Of a stretch of DNA of 64,000 nucleotides, positions 11,290 to 23,034 are shown piece by piece (within the stretch, counting starts at the first letter, position 1; the number at the start of each line of letters is the position of its first letter). The stretch covers positions 4,712,001 to 4,776,000 of the forward strand of contig JASFXZ010000001.1 in the NCBI GenBank assembly GCA_032209605.1, in the 5' to 3' direction. The position numbers were made by a program, and so were the translations under genes. The DNA is from Mactromeris polynyma. Taxonomy: Eukaryota > Mollusca > Bivalvia > Venerida > Mactridae. The notes beneath the pieces are model-generated. The model ran no database searches. It was not told the origin of the DNA and was given only the letters and a program-made list of their open reading frames with translations.

Positions 11290-12385
11290 AAACATAGATC
11301 TCGTGGAGATTTATGACACGTGATTTTTTTAAAGAATTTCTCCCAAGTTAACCATACATTACCCCACCCAGTAGAACTCTGGTACTTTACTTCTTATTAC
11401 AACTGGGTGGGGAACTGGACATCAAATTGTAGGCAATTTGATCCAATAATATTGAAAGCAAAAATAGGCCACTGGGCATCAATTTTAAAAGTTATATTAT
11501 GTTTTGAAAAAAATATTGGTTTGGAAATCTTATTTCTGTGTTATACATTTCTTCGGCTTAATTCCAGAGAGACGTACGTCATTTGTTTGGGCAATATTGA
11601 GTGTTTGGTATTGTTTTGTTCGTCTTTTTGAGCTCTAAATGATGGTGAGATTTGTTACCCTGTAGAACTGTTCTAAATAGACTAAACTTCAATTCCACAA
11701 AGACGTAAGATTCTTAAGTTATTGACTCTTCAAATTTTATAATTTCATTTCTCAAAAACTAATAAAATGCTACTTACGTCAGTGTATAATTAAGGCGACG
11801 ATTTGATAATATAAAATTTACTAACCACAAATCGGTTTTGAATTGAGATTTAACCATGTACAAAGTTTATGCGCGGTACTGTTGTTATGTGCAATGTTGT
11901 TTTATGTGGGCGCATTACGCAAAATATTTTGAATGTGAATTGCGATGCTTCTATGATACGTAAATTTTGTAGCTTAACGATCAGAACATTTATGCTCAGG
12001 CTATAAAGTAACAATCTGCAAGTGACTAGAACAACAACAACAAAATAATGACTTGGATCTTCACAAACAAAGGTAAACCAACAAATTGATTTAATGGTTT
12101 TGTAATTATATAAAACAAATTTGTTCCAGAAAATATGTTGATATGATATTATCAATCATAGAATTCATTCAACATTTCATTAAATACAGATACTTCACTA
12201 ATTGAATATTTCCAGAAACAAATTGCAAACATGCTTTTCAGTATGATAGATCAGCTTTGGTTTATAAAGTGATTTATACGCCTTGTAATATCGCACGTAG
12301 TCACCGATTACGCAATATCATATTCCTCGGTCTTTGCTGTAGAAAACTATCAGTGATTTCTTTGGAAAATAAGTTTATTGCCTGT
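11290..12385. other. Unassigned intergenic stretch
   Basis: Contains a 103-codon plus-strand ORF (11320-11631) and a 101-codon minus ORF (12155-11850). Neither shows a recognisable domain or a convincing composition. Confidence 0.35.
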
Positions 12386-12542
12386 GCCTTTTCAATTGGT
12401 TGCGATAAATCCCAAATTTGGGGAAATAAGGTAGTGGTTGTTATACTTATCAAAATAACGTTCATCTGTGGCTGGTGTTTGTTATATATATGAGGTGATG
12501 TAAGAGCAAAGTTTCTTTTAATAAAAGGTTAAATACACAAAG
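12386..12542 (-). repeat. Dispersed repeat family F, copy 1
   Basis: The complement of this stretch matches 47636-47812. Shared words are CCCAAATTTGGG, AACACCAGCCACAG, TTTGCTCTT and TTTAACCTTTTAT. A shorter relative is at 51133-51208. A frame containing DKSQIWGNKV is open in both long copies but is not a recognised protein. Confidence 0.6.
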
Positions 12543-12549
12543 CCCTGAC

Positions 12550-13880
12550 TTAATAAAAGTTCAGTCAGAGGGGGGAAATTAACAAAGAATTGGGGGAAAA
12601 TGATGATTGGGGGGGGGGGGATGGACACAGCCTATATTCGGCTGACTATATGGAATATACATTTTATAAAAATGGCGCTCACTTCACACATCCGGAACTG
12701 TGCGAGATGTTGAGAGTGCGGTGTGTTGTTGGCTCGAGACTGATAGATTCAGGGTACACTACCAGCTTCCTATAGCAAGGCGTCAGTAGAGGTTCGATCT
12801 TCCACGATGCGGTTTCCATGACAATTTAACGCATAGACGTTGAATTTTGACATACCTTTATTCCTAGCATTAAAATGTGTCATTTTCTGCTATATTCTAA
12901 GCATTAAGTTTGTTCTGCTTTTTAGTTTGGCCCCTAAAATGAAATTTTCCAAATTTCTAAATGCTCACATTAATCATGTTTGTTTTATTTTTGTCTTAAA
13001 GTATGATTTATTACACCCCCCTTTACGATTTTACGCTTATGTTTCTAAATCAATTAATTACAATTAAAGTTCAGTCGTAAATAGATCACATAAATGCCAA
13101 ATCGTTATTTTACCCCCACTTTCACAGACCGTCCTAACGTTTGAAATCCGGTGCACAGCAATAAAGAAATAAACCTTTCCTATATCAAAGCGTTTTTTCT
13201 ATTTCTTTCGTATAATTTCGTGATTACTTTTATCGGAATCGTATCTTTATGTACGATACTTGATACGTGCAATGAAACTTTGTATATCAACAAATTAATT
13301 AGTAAGTTGACAGAAAACAGTTTTGCTCAATTTTTTCACATTTTCACAAAGATACGACGTCCCAGATACCCCTTGGTAATTTTCAACCCGACATGACGTT
13401 TTTACAGCTGTCTGCGATAAACGTGTATATGATATCCGTGAAATAGTCTGATAATGCGGTATTCCTTCACGCCGTTCTCCCCGGTACAAAATGCCGACGT
13501 GTTTATCTACCAACGAGACATATCCGACGATATATGGTCCTGATAAGGCAAATACAATAAAGATAAAACATTGTTCCTTTATTTAACATTAAATGAACTT
13601 GACAATTGTTGTATAACGTATTGATGTCATGAGAAACTAATAGCTGCATGAAACAGTAACAGGAGTCTCATACATTGGTATAGCCAAGAAATGACATAAT
13701 TAATATAATATGTTTTTAGTTGCCAGTTAAACTAATGGCCGTGTTTTGGGTTGAAATGCGAAATAACGTACAAAATGGTTTTGTTTTATAACAACGAATT
13801 AAAAGCACATTTGACAGAACCACGTGTACACTTACACTTCAGCTAAATGTATTACCAATTTCAAACCAAGTGCAACCAAA
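12550..13880. other. Unassigned stretch with a G-run
   Basis: A G-rich tract lies near 12606-12620. No gene or shared repeat was recognised; overlapping short ORFs on both strands at 13151-13513 look random. Confidence 0.35.
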
Positions 13881-14052
13881 TACAGTAAACCTTAACTTAA
13901 AGACCGCCTTAATAATAAGACCACATTAAAATTAAGAACACAATTTACAAATCCATTCTCACAGCTTTTCAACCTCGCTATTAAGACCACCTTAATAAGA
14001 AGATCTGTTTCACGAGTCCCAATGGTGGTTGTATTACTGAGATTTTACTGTA
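13880..14052. mobile_element. MITE family G (CAGTAAAACCTC ends), copy 1
   Basis: Starts TACAGTAAACCTTAACTTAA and ends GAGATTTTACTGTA, an inverted pair flanked by TA. The interior repeats phrases such as AAGACCACCTTAATAA. Related copies are at 15378, 16669 and 56655. CAGT ends plus a TA target suggest a pogo/Tigger-type non-autonomous element. Confidence 0.65.
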
Positions 14053-14651
14053 TTTCGTGAAATGAAATCACTACACAAGACTATATACACATTACATTCA
14101 ATGCGTGTGGGTGTTGGTGAGTGTAATTATTGTATTTGCTGAACTAAGCAGTTACTTTGTTGATAAAAACAAAGACTACATTACAGTCAAACCAATGAAA
14201 CATTTAACTGCATGAATTACGAAAATTGGGGGCACGAGTGATATGTGGTACGGGAAATGTCATTATAATTCGTATTAATGACCAACAGACACATTTTTAT
14301 CATGATCGTATTAATAAAGCGTATTTTATGGGGCGATACGTTACCCAAAATAATGTTCTATCCGATTAGAGGGTTATTGCTTGATGCTGTCCATCCCGGA
14401 GAGGACTGCACGAAGATGGAGGCCATTCACATTATTTGGGGTAATAAATGTACAAATCATTTGGTAGATATCTTCACCAGAAATATTAGATAGAACAGAA
14501 TGTATGTTCTTGTTACGGTTAAGCATACCAGCTTATCAGCAAATACTACAATGCACAAGACAAAACTGATTGTGGAGGAAACTATTATTGTACCGTATCG
14601 ATAAAGACGACATCTGGGAATATTCGCATTCCAGTATTCCTGTACGCATTT

Positions 14652-14830
14652 ACAGTCGGACCTCGTTTATTCGACAACCTTTTATCCGAATACTCGGTAT
14701 CATCCGAAATAAATATATGTTCCCGATGTATCTTCTTTGGCATGTCGGATTGAAATCGGCTATTCGAAACTATGTATTATTCGAAATAAAATTTCGGACC
14801 CGATGAATTCGAATGAAGGAGGACCGAACG
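14652..14830. mobile_element. Pogo/Tigger-like MITE (family E), copy 2
   Basis: Starts CAGTCGGACCTCGTTTATTC, the best-preserved terminus in the window, and ends near GAAGGAGGACCGAACG. The interior matches 8797-8985 almost word for word. The overlapping ORFs are by-products. Confidence 0.75.
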
Positions 14831-14903
14831 TATGTACGGACATGTATTCTACAACATGGCCAATGAATGTAATATTTTTATCTTATGTATGCAGTGGTCA
14901 GTT

Positions 14904-15030
14904 GACCTCAGGGGCGGATACATGATTTTCGGTTAGGGTTGGGGCGTTAATTATATACGGGGGGACAATAGACGATTGCCCCTTGTTCCAGGGATCTTGG
15001 GGGGCGTCACCCCCCTTTTAAGCCGACGGC
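14904..15030 (+). mobile_element. hAT-like non-autonomous fragment
   Basis: Begins CAGGGGCGGATACATGATTT, the kind of terminus seen in many invertebrate hAT-type non-autonomous elements. It continues into a G-rich and then a C-rich segment (GGGGGGCGTCACCCCCC). No matching right end was found. Confidence 0.4.
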
Positions 15031-15377
15031 GCTATCTTGCTGATTCTCAAGAATTATCTACCAAATGTCGCCATGCTTAATAGATATACTTGCCGAAAGT
15101 TGTAAGTACACAGATGCTCCGTTAGGTAAATTGTTGGTTTAAACTAGAGATCATTTAGAGAAAAACATAATAGATAAATATACACATGGGAAGTTCAACG
15201 AATGTTAGAAATTCAATTTGAATTCTCTGCTCGGGGTATAGTGGTATAAGTAATTAGAGTACAATAAGATTCGCTGCACTAAAACAAACGACAGAGCGCA
15301 CTCTTCCAGACAATGTCATTCACCTCATCAGATTTCACAGTTACAGAAATGTTGTTGTGCCGGGAACCAGGAAACAT

Positions 15378-15536
15378 ACAGTAAACATCAATAAGTCCAC
15401 CATGAAAACTGGTCTTAATATTGAGGTGGACTTAATATCGAGGTTGAAGAAAAAGCAAAACAGTAAAATTGGAATTGGTCTTATTATTGAAGTGGTCTTA
15501 TTATAGAGGTGGTCTTAAGATGAGGTTTTACTGTAT
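15378..15536. mobile_element. MITE family G, copy 2
   Basis: TACAGTAAACATCAATAAG at the left and GAGGTTTTACTGTATA at the right form the inverted ends. Between them, GGTCTTATTATTGA-type phrases repeat in both orientations. Confidence 0.65.
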
Positions 15537-15704
15537 AATGTATTTACTGTATTTTATTTATAAACTCAACACAAATAATGCGATCAGTACTGCATTACGT
15601 ATGAAAAAAGATAAAATGCACGTGCTGTGAGAAAAACCATGAAGGACACATTATTTTACAATATTTTTCTACAGCCAAGGGTCGTAGATTCCTATAGGCC
15701 CGTT

Positions 15705-15958
15705 TACACGGTGGTGTACGCCTCGGTCGACACTTTTTTGAAAAATGAAAAAAAAAATGGTCAAACTGCATTAAGATAATTATTTAATGTATGTTTTTGA
15801 TGTTATTGTAAGCATATTTACCGGAACGAAATATACACCAAAACGCATCTCTGGCGATTTAGCTACAAACATTTTTCGGGAGACCATGTCCCCGGACACC
15901 CCCCCCCCCTAAAACTAGGCCTACATATCAATTTCAGTTAAGCTACGCCACTGACAGC
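15705..15958 (-). mobile_element. Dispersed repeat family H, hAT-like end, copy 1
   Basis: Shares long stretches with 31893-32107: TTGATGTTATTGTAA, AACGAAATATAC, CCAAAACGCAT, CCCCGGACAC and AAACTAGGCCTA. The right end, read on the minus strand, is CTGTCAGTGGCGTAGC, a hAT-like terminus. A nine-base C-run (near 15900) lies inside. Confidence 0.55.
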
Positions 15959-15999
15959 ATTGTAGTATAGTTTTAAAATGTCAGTGGACATAAACTGAT

Positions 16000-16668
16000 C
16001 GATTTCTTCAAAAGGACAAAGAAAAAAACTTAACAAAATTTTCTAAGTCCACACCATTGATAAGTTTATTTTATATGTCGATAGGGTCGAAAAAACGTTG
16101 TTTTCCTCTTCATATACAAGTACATTATGCTAACACGCTGGCTAAAGTTAAGGGGGCAACGCCGACACCGCCCCATCCCCACCCCCCAATATCCCCCCTA
16201 TGGACCTGACTAGTCAGAAGTCTTGAGTTTCCACCCAGTACTCATCTGTTTACCACAGGCAACTGGCAACACCAGACGTTGTAGAAAAAGAAAACAATTC
16301 TATATTTTCCGAAAAACGAAAACTGAATTGGCTGTACAAACAGACGCTACGTATCATTTATATGTGAAATATTTACATTAAATCAAACCAATACATCAAA
16401 TACTCGACCCAATTTTAAGTTAATATTTTTTTCAGTACTTCAGAATATACCTCGCACTTCAAAATGCATAATATTGTTTGTTAAGAATATATTAACACAG
16501 AGGAAAACATATTTGTGTGAATTATGAAATGCAATAAAATGATTATTATCAACATTTACTAAATTTGTTTTCGAGATTATTGCTTAAATAACAAATCAAG
16601 TCTAAATATTTCCACAAGTGCGTGTGTTATGAAACTATTCGTACATACAACAGTATGTAATGCATATA
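16000..16668. other. Unassigned intergenic stretch
   Basis: AT-rich, with a C-rich patch near 16165-16200. No gene or repeat assigned. Confidence 0.35.
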
Positions 16669-16936
16669 CAGTAAAACCTCACACAAAGACCACCTCAATA
16701 ACAAAACCACCTTAAAATTAAGAACGCAATTTCAAAGTCCATTTCCACGGTTTTGCTCTTTTTACAACCTCAATATTGAGACCACCTCAACATTAAGACC
16801 ACTTCGATATAGAACACAATTTTCAAGTCCATTTTCACGGTTATGCTCTTTATTCAACATCATTATTGAATCCTCCTCAATAAGAAGATTAGTTTTCAAG
16901 GGTCCCAAGGGTGGTCTTATTATTGAGGTTCTGCTG
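16669..16936. mobile_element. MITE family G, copy 3 (longest)
   Basis: Left end TACAGTAAAACCTCAC, right end GAGGTTCTGCTGTAG. The interior holds two tandem segments built from AAGACCACCTCAA and CAAGTCCATTTTCACGGTT, so this copy looks partly duplicated internally. Confidence 0.65.
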
Positions 16937-17081
16937 TAGAGGTATTATTTTACATTTTGTGATTTTTGTACGATTCTTAGTCAGACGTATATCGAAAAGG
17001 GTGAACAATTTTCATAACTGTTGTTGATAATTTTGTAGTTGCTGTTTCAATTACTGTAGAAATCTTTACACTGAGAACACG

Positions 17082-17220
17082 ATTATTGCCGTTTGGTGTC
17101 TAACCACGTGACGTCATCTTGCTTCGTAATTATTGCTGTTTGGTGTCTAACCACGTGACGTCATCTTGCTTCGTAATTATTGCTGTTTGGTGTCTAACCA
17201 CGTGACGTCATCTTGCTTCG
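17082..17220 (+). repeat. Three tandem 47-bp units with overlapping E-box and CRE
   Basis: Three almost identical copies of a 47-bp unit. Each contains CCACGTGACGTCATC, in which an E-box (CACGTG) overlaps a full CRE/ATF palindrome (TGACGTCA at 17109, 17156 and 17203). Only the first copy differs visibly (TTGCCG for TTGCTG), so the expansion is recent. Whether factors bind here is unknown. Confidence 0.85.
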
Positions 17221-17224
17221 TCAC

Positions 17225-18170
17225 ACACAACTCGACGGTAAGGGTAAATATAAAAAAACGGGCTAAGATAATTATATATCGGCGACTGAACCCAGGCTTT
17301 TTGCCATATATTTGAAACTGATGATTCACTAGTTTTAATACTTTGGATTCTGAAGAAGAATAGTGTCTGACCGTAGTTCTTTCATTCGTTACCGAAATAC
17401 TTCGAAAAAAGTAATGTCACTAACTGGTATCCATAGTTCTTGATTAAAAATTCCACGTCCATGTCCTCTGACCACAAGACAATCTGAACACTAATCCTGC
17501 ATTGATTTACGTCGATGACTAATTGTTATCATTTGTGACTTCTTCGTGAAGAGCCGCAGACAAAAATGTGTGTGACAAGCATAACACCCAGTTATTAGCC
17601 GTATTCCCTTTCACTTTGTGGTCACTCGCTTTGTTTAAAAGCACTCGGAGAGAATTTCTGTAATGGAGAATAATGCCATGTGTCGATGGTAGCAAGCTAA
17701 AATTATGACGAACTTTTTCACAAACAAATAAATGGCAAAGTACGGACACGACTAATTATCCGGGTTTTTAGCCCACCCTCCGGAAAGACAAAAATCCGGT
17801 ACTTTATAATACCGCAGATATTTGAGCGCAGGAAAATTAATTAATTGCGTTTCCATTTATACGAGAGCCAGTAGTGAGCATTTATTTTAATATGATATTT
17901 CTATAAGGTCAACATCATAGTTTTAATGACCAGGAATCATCCAGTATATGCTTTTTTATAATTTTCCAGAGAAAATGGTAGTCGTCGGAAGATAATTACC
18001 TGGAAATTAATGTAATTTGATATCGTGATTGTAAGTTATTACACGTTCATGGTTTTACAAAGTCTGTCTTCTTTTTTCATCGTAAAATATGAACTTTGAT
18101 AATTAATATAAAAATCACGTTTTCATTAGGCAGTATTTCCTTTGAAATAATAATAATTATCTGTATACTC
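17225..18170. other. Unassigned intergenic stretch
   Basis: No supported gene. The 76-codon minus ORF at 17749-17519 has no recognisable feature. Confidence 0.35.
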
Positions 18171-19130
18171 ACAGAACACTACTCACTGAACTTACCTCAC
18201 GGGATACAACTCACGGAATACATCTCACTGAACACAACTCACTGAACACTACTCATTGAACACTTCTTAATGGACACTACTCACGGAACTCTACTCACTG
18301 AACACTACTCATTGAACACTACTCATTGAACACTACTCATTGAACACTACTCATGGATCACTACTCATGGATCACTACTCATGGATCACTACTTACTGAA
18401 CACTACTCACTGAACACTACTCACTGAACACTTCTCACTGAAAACTACTCACTGAACACTACTCACTGAACACTATTCATTGAATACTACTCACTGAACA
18501 CTACTCATTGAATACTACTCACTGAACACTACTCACTGAACACTACTCACTGAACACTACTCATAGAACACTACTCATAGAACACTACTTATTGAACACT
18601 ACCCAATGAACACTACTCAATGAACACTACTCAATGAACACTACTACTTAATGAACACTACTCAATGAACACTACCCACTGAACACTATCCACTGAATAA
18701 TACCCACTGAACACTACTCACTGAACACTACTCATTGAACACTACTCATTGAACACTTCTCAAGGAACACTACTCACTGAACACTACTCATTGAACACTA
18801 CTCATTGAATACTACTCAATGAACACTACTCACTGAACACTACTCATTGAACACTACTCAATGAACACTACTCATTGAACACTACTTAATGAACACTTCT
18901 CAATGAACACTACTCATTGAACACTACTTAATGAACACTTCTCAATGAACACTACTCAATGAACACTACTCACTGAAATTACTTACTGAACACTTCTCAC
19001 TGAACATTTCTCGCTGAACGCTATACTTACTGAACACTACTGTCTGAACTCTACTGACTGAACACTTCGTAATGATCACAACTCACTGAAAACTACTTAA
19101 TGAACACTACGCACTGAAAGTTACTCACTG
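18171..19130 (+). repeat. 14-bp minisatellite (CACTACTCACTGAA)n
   Basis: About 960 bases of a 14-bp unit, roughly 65 copies. Variants carry CATTGAA, CAATGAA or CATGGAT at the unit end, in local runs of identical variants. Units at both edges are more diverged, as expected for an array that turns over in its centre. Confidence 0.92.
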
Positions 19131-19134
19131 AAAA

Positions 19135-20395
19135 AAGTAAATACTACAAACATAATCTGTGCAAATCAGAAGTTGCAAATACCGTGAACATGAAACAAGA
19201 AATAATTTAGATTACAAGTAGTTTTAATTTGGGGAAGTAAGTCTTGCACACAAAAACACGAACCTACAGGATAGAATAGTTTTAAGTGCAAACTAAGTTA
19301 TCATCTCACTTCGTCTGCATTTTTCTTCTTGTTTGATGGAAGAAACTTATAAGCAAATTGTTGAAAAAAACAAAATTCGTCCTGGGAGAATTTCTTGCGC
19401 ATAACAGTGACATAATTAGTGCAGTATCTGCAAGAGACGAGCTGTTTTAACAATTAACAACTACCATCGAGTGCAAAGCTTAATTTAACCATAGTGTAAA
19501 CCTGCAATTCTAATTATGTTTTAATTAACGATACTCAAGACGCTGATAATATTTTTGCAAGACATTCGCGCGTAATTTTACGCTACCACTCGCTGATGAA
19601 GGCTAACATGTTCTCGGGGGATCTCGGCGGCTACGTTTTACACCCCGCTGTTGCAACTATTCACCGCACTCCCGCGCAAGGTTACTTAGTTTCAAACCAT
19701 TACACTTAAATTATGTTGTTGAGTGAAGTGCAACATTCTGCAAGGGAAATCATTCGGCGTAGCTTTTTTTCGAGGCTAAAAGTAGAATACAGAACGTGCA
19801 TTCAGACAGAGAACGTCTTCAGGTCATCCGGTGCAATTTGCCTGTTGGCACGAGAACGCGACCAGCCTCGTGTTGATGAAACACAATGAACACTTGGATG
19901 CTGTAATTATGTCCGAAGGCTAGACTGCAATAAATGCACATGCATGAGGAATTGTATTCCTGCAATAATGTTCGTATTCTGCTTATTATGTCGCGTCAGC
20001 AGTACAATACGCCTGTAGCATAGAGTGGATCTTCTGATTGTCCAAAGACGTTGGCTAATACCCTACAAATGTAACATTCCCGACGATTATCTTGAAATGT
20101 GATTTTTGTTTCATTATGTTTGCTGTGAGATGAACATGGTTTTATCATTACCACGAAAGGGTGAACAATGTGACATTATGACGCAATCATAGCCCCGCAG
20201 TCAACCGAGAGGCCAATAACATTTTCAAAATTTTAGAACTGCATTTTTTATACAAATAAAGCAATCTGTCGCAATGTTATCAGCCAAACATTGAGTGGAT
20301 TTTCAGATTGTAGAAGTTTTATTTTTTGACACTACGTAAAACTTTAAACGAAAATCATATTCCCAAAAACGAGCTACATCAAACGTGATTATGTA
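19135..20395. other. Unassigned intergenic stretch
   Basis: No gene assigned. A locally GC-richer patch at 19580-19690 contains an ATG-started frame of about 33 codons without a clear splice donor. Confidence 0.35.
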
Positions 20396-20397
20396 GA

Positions 20398-20612
20398 AGA
20401 AGCATCTACTCGGCAATTTCCGCCAAAACTCCGGAAGACACCGAACGAAGAATACATCTTGTTTCTGCCTATAGATGAAGCATCTACTCGGGTTATTTCC
20501 GCCGCAACTTCTGAAGTTACCGAACGAAGATGTTGTTGCTGCTTTATGCATCTACTCGGATATTTCAGCTGAAACTCGGAAGACACGGAACGAAGAATAC
20601 GTGTTGTTGTAC
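20398..20612. repeat. Three diverged tandem units of about 70-78 bp
   Basis: GCATCTACTCGG recurs at about 20402, 20480 and 20549, each time followed by a TTTC...CCGAACGAAGA block. A 127-codon minus-strand ORF (20772-20389) runs through the units and translates into three related segments (RSVSSEF, RSVTSEV, FRSFGGN). I favour a repeat-driven open frame over a real gene. Confidence 0.7.
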
Positions 20613-20779
20613 CAGCTGGTATGATGCAGAATTTAATGCTTCGTGTCAATGTCAGAAAATGATGTTGAACACTTTGTCTAAATGGAGATAACAAGTCAAT
20701 TAAAGTTCTGTAGAACCTGTGATTATATTGTTTATACCTTGATGACAAAGATTCTATGAATATCGTGGACAAAAGACGC

Positions 20780-21584
20780 GAAAGACACGAATGATTTGCA
20801 TACTGACAAGCGAATGTAACTCAAAATTGTGTGATTATATTTCTTATCGTCCTTTTAATAGGAATAATTCCCGGCAGGCGTTGTAAATTGCTCTGGCTAT
20901 CCATTATTACTATCACCGTACAAACGCTTGTAGCTGAGGGTTGATATGAACGTTTCAGGGCAATATATCATCATAATATATCTCCATATTTCATGTCCAG
21001 GTTCTAATAGCATTTTCACCAAATCCGTGATATAAGTTTTATATCACACGCGTTTAGTAAAATGATCAATTACATAATAGATGTAGATATTAGACTGGGC
21101 TTCTGTATGTATCGATAAGTCATTTATCATTCTTGCTGGGGTATAATTGACATATAGATTCCTTGCAGACGATTTCTTCCACTTAGCAACTTAGAGATGT
21201 AAGAATCAAAGAAGATGAACACGTAATGTTGTCAAACATCTATTTCATTTTCCTTAAGAACTTAACAAAACGTTGACGTATCACTCATCATTTGTCAGTA
21301 TTGTTATATGCAAAATGAAGATGGGAAAACCTCCATGGGACATAATTAATATGTTTCGTCCATGGTGGTTTTATGAAGTTCTGTTCAGTATGATTTGTCG
21401 GGTTATAAAAGTGATACCAACCCTGCAAATAATAAGATAAATTTGGGACAAACTGAATATTTCGTGGAAGGGGGATATAATACATAGTCCCCATAGGACG
21501 TTTCCTTTACTGTGTGATTTGCTGTACATTTTACTATAATCTAAACTCCTCCAAACTCATCGCAGGCTGTTACGGAGGATGTCC
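20780..21584. other. Unassigned intergenic stretch
   Basis: Nothing recognisable apart from an unconvincing 68-codon minus ORF at 21494-21288. Confidence 0.35.
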
Positions 21585-21705
21585 ATCATCAAGAATTATC
21601 TCCCTTGGTTAACAGCTTTGTAAAAGCCATTTCCTCTAAAGGGAAAGAACTCTAGAAGGGATAAAGGGAGATAACTCGAGGCAATCACCTGAGGGTAAAT
21701 TACTG
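21585..21705. mobile_element. Short relative of the 231-795 element
   Basis: Inverted edges (AAGAATTATCTCCCTTGG at the left, GGGAGATAACTCGAGGCAAT at the right) and two GGATAAAGGGA-type units place this in the same family as 231-795. Most of the interior is missing. Confidence 0.5.
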
Positions 21706-22262
21706 GTTAATCTGTTTACATTAAATAGACAGGTTCCAGTGTTTGCAGTGTGTGACAATGCAGTGTTGTCGAGTACATCTGTATGAAGACAGTAGCCACC
21801 CATTTTCTCACATTTATGACTAAGGATATTTTGTCGAAAAAATAAGAGTATGTACCTTTAAAGCATTGAACACATGTGAGATTGTGTATGAGGATTTGAT
21901 AGCACCTTCTAACTATCTATTTCAATTCTGTCATAACAAAACTGTTGACCCACAACCCACAAAAAAGCATCCGTTTTCATATGAAGCAATTTGTCGACGT
22001 GGATTATATAGAATTTACTTCCACGCATTTTGATTTCCATTATTGTAATTACTTGTTGCCATCAAGACTTTGTCTCCTGCTGTAAAACGTCACCATTCTG
22101 CGGAAACTGCTGTACGAGAAAAGACACACGTATTAGAATGTTAGTAACGACCGATGGTGACTTTATAATTTCTCTCCTAGGATTCTAATCTTGAATTCGT
22201 GAATTCATTATTTCAACTTCACTTATTCATAATCTTGAATTATATGTATATATAATACACAT

Positions 22263-23030
22263 ATAGTATAAACAAGATAAAGGGAGAGGACTCTTGAATG
22301 GATAAAGGGAGAGAATTCTAGAATAGATAAAGGTAGAGAATTCTGGAATGGATAAAGGGAGAGAGCTCAGAATGGATAACGGGAGAGAATTTAGAATGGA
22401 TAAAGGGAGAACATTCTAGAATGGATAAATGGAGATAAATCTAGAATGGATAAAGGGAAAGAACTCTAGACTTGATAAGGGGAGAATACTCTAGAATGGA
22501 TAAAGGGAGAGAACTCTAGAATGGATAAAGGGAAAGAACTCTAGACTTGATAAGGGGAGAATACTCTAGAATGGATAAAGGGAGAGAACTCTAGAATGGA
22601 TAAAGGGAAAGAACTCTAGACTTGATAAGGGGAGAATACTCTAGAATGGATAAAGGGAGAGAACTCTAGAATGGATAAAGGGAAAGAACTCTAGACTTGA
22701 TAAGGGGAGAATACTCTAGAATAGATAAAGGTAGAGAATTCTGGAATGGATAAAGGGAGAGAGCTCAGAATGGATAACGGGAGAGAGCTCTAGAATGGAT
22801 AAAGGGAGAGAATTTAGAATGGATAAAGGGAGAACATTCTAGAATGGATAAATGGAGATAAATCTAGAATGGATAAAGGGAAAGAACTCTAGACTTGATA
22901 AGGGGAGAATACTCTAGAATGGATAAAGGGAGAGAACTCTAGAATGGATAAAGGGGGGACTTCTAGAATGGATAAAGGGAGAGAACTCAAGAATGAATAA
23001 AGGAAGACAACTCTTGACAATCTCTTGTGG
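22263..23030 (+). repeat. 25-bp minisatellite with 75-bp higher-order repeats
   Basis: About 30 units of GATAAAGGGAGAGAACTC-TAGAATG. In the centre a three-unit block of 75 bp recurs four times in a row (starts near 22448, 22523, 22598 and 22673). A larger segment from 22320 is repeated about 405-410 bases later. The array is entered through an ACACATATAG-like sequence and left through CTTGACAATCTCTTGTGG. Both match the right end of the mobile element at 700-790. Confidence 0.9.
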
Positions 23031-23034
23031 AACA

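Noticed and set aside
11320..11631. 103-codon ORF
   Set aside because: No domain, no splice context and random-looking composition.
20389..20772. 127-codon minus-strand ORF with internal repeats
   Set aside because: Runs through three tandem DNA units; the peptide repeats follow from the DNA repeats.
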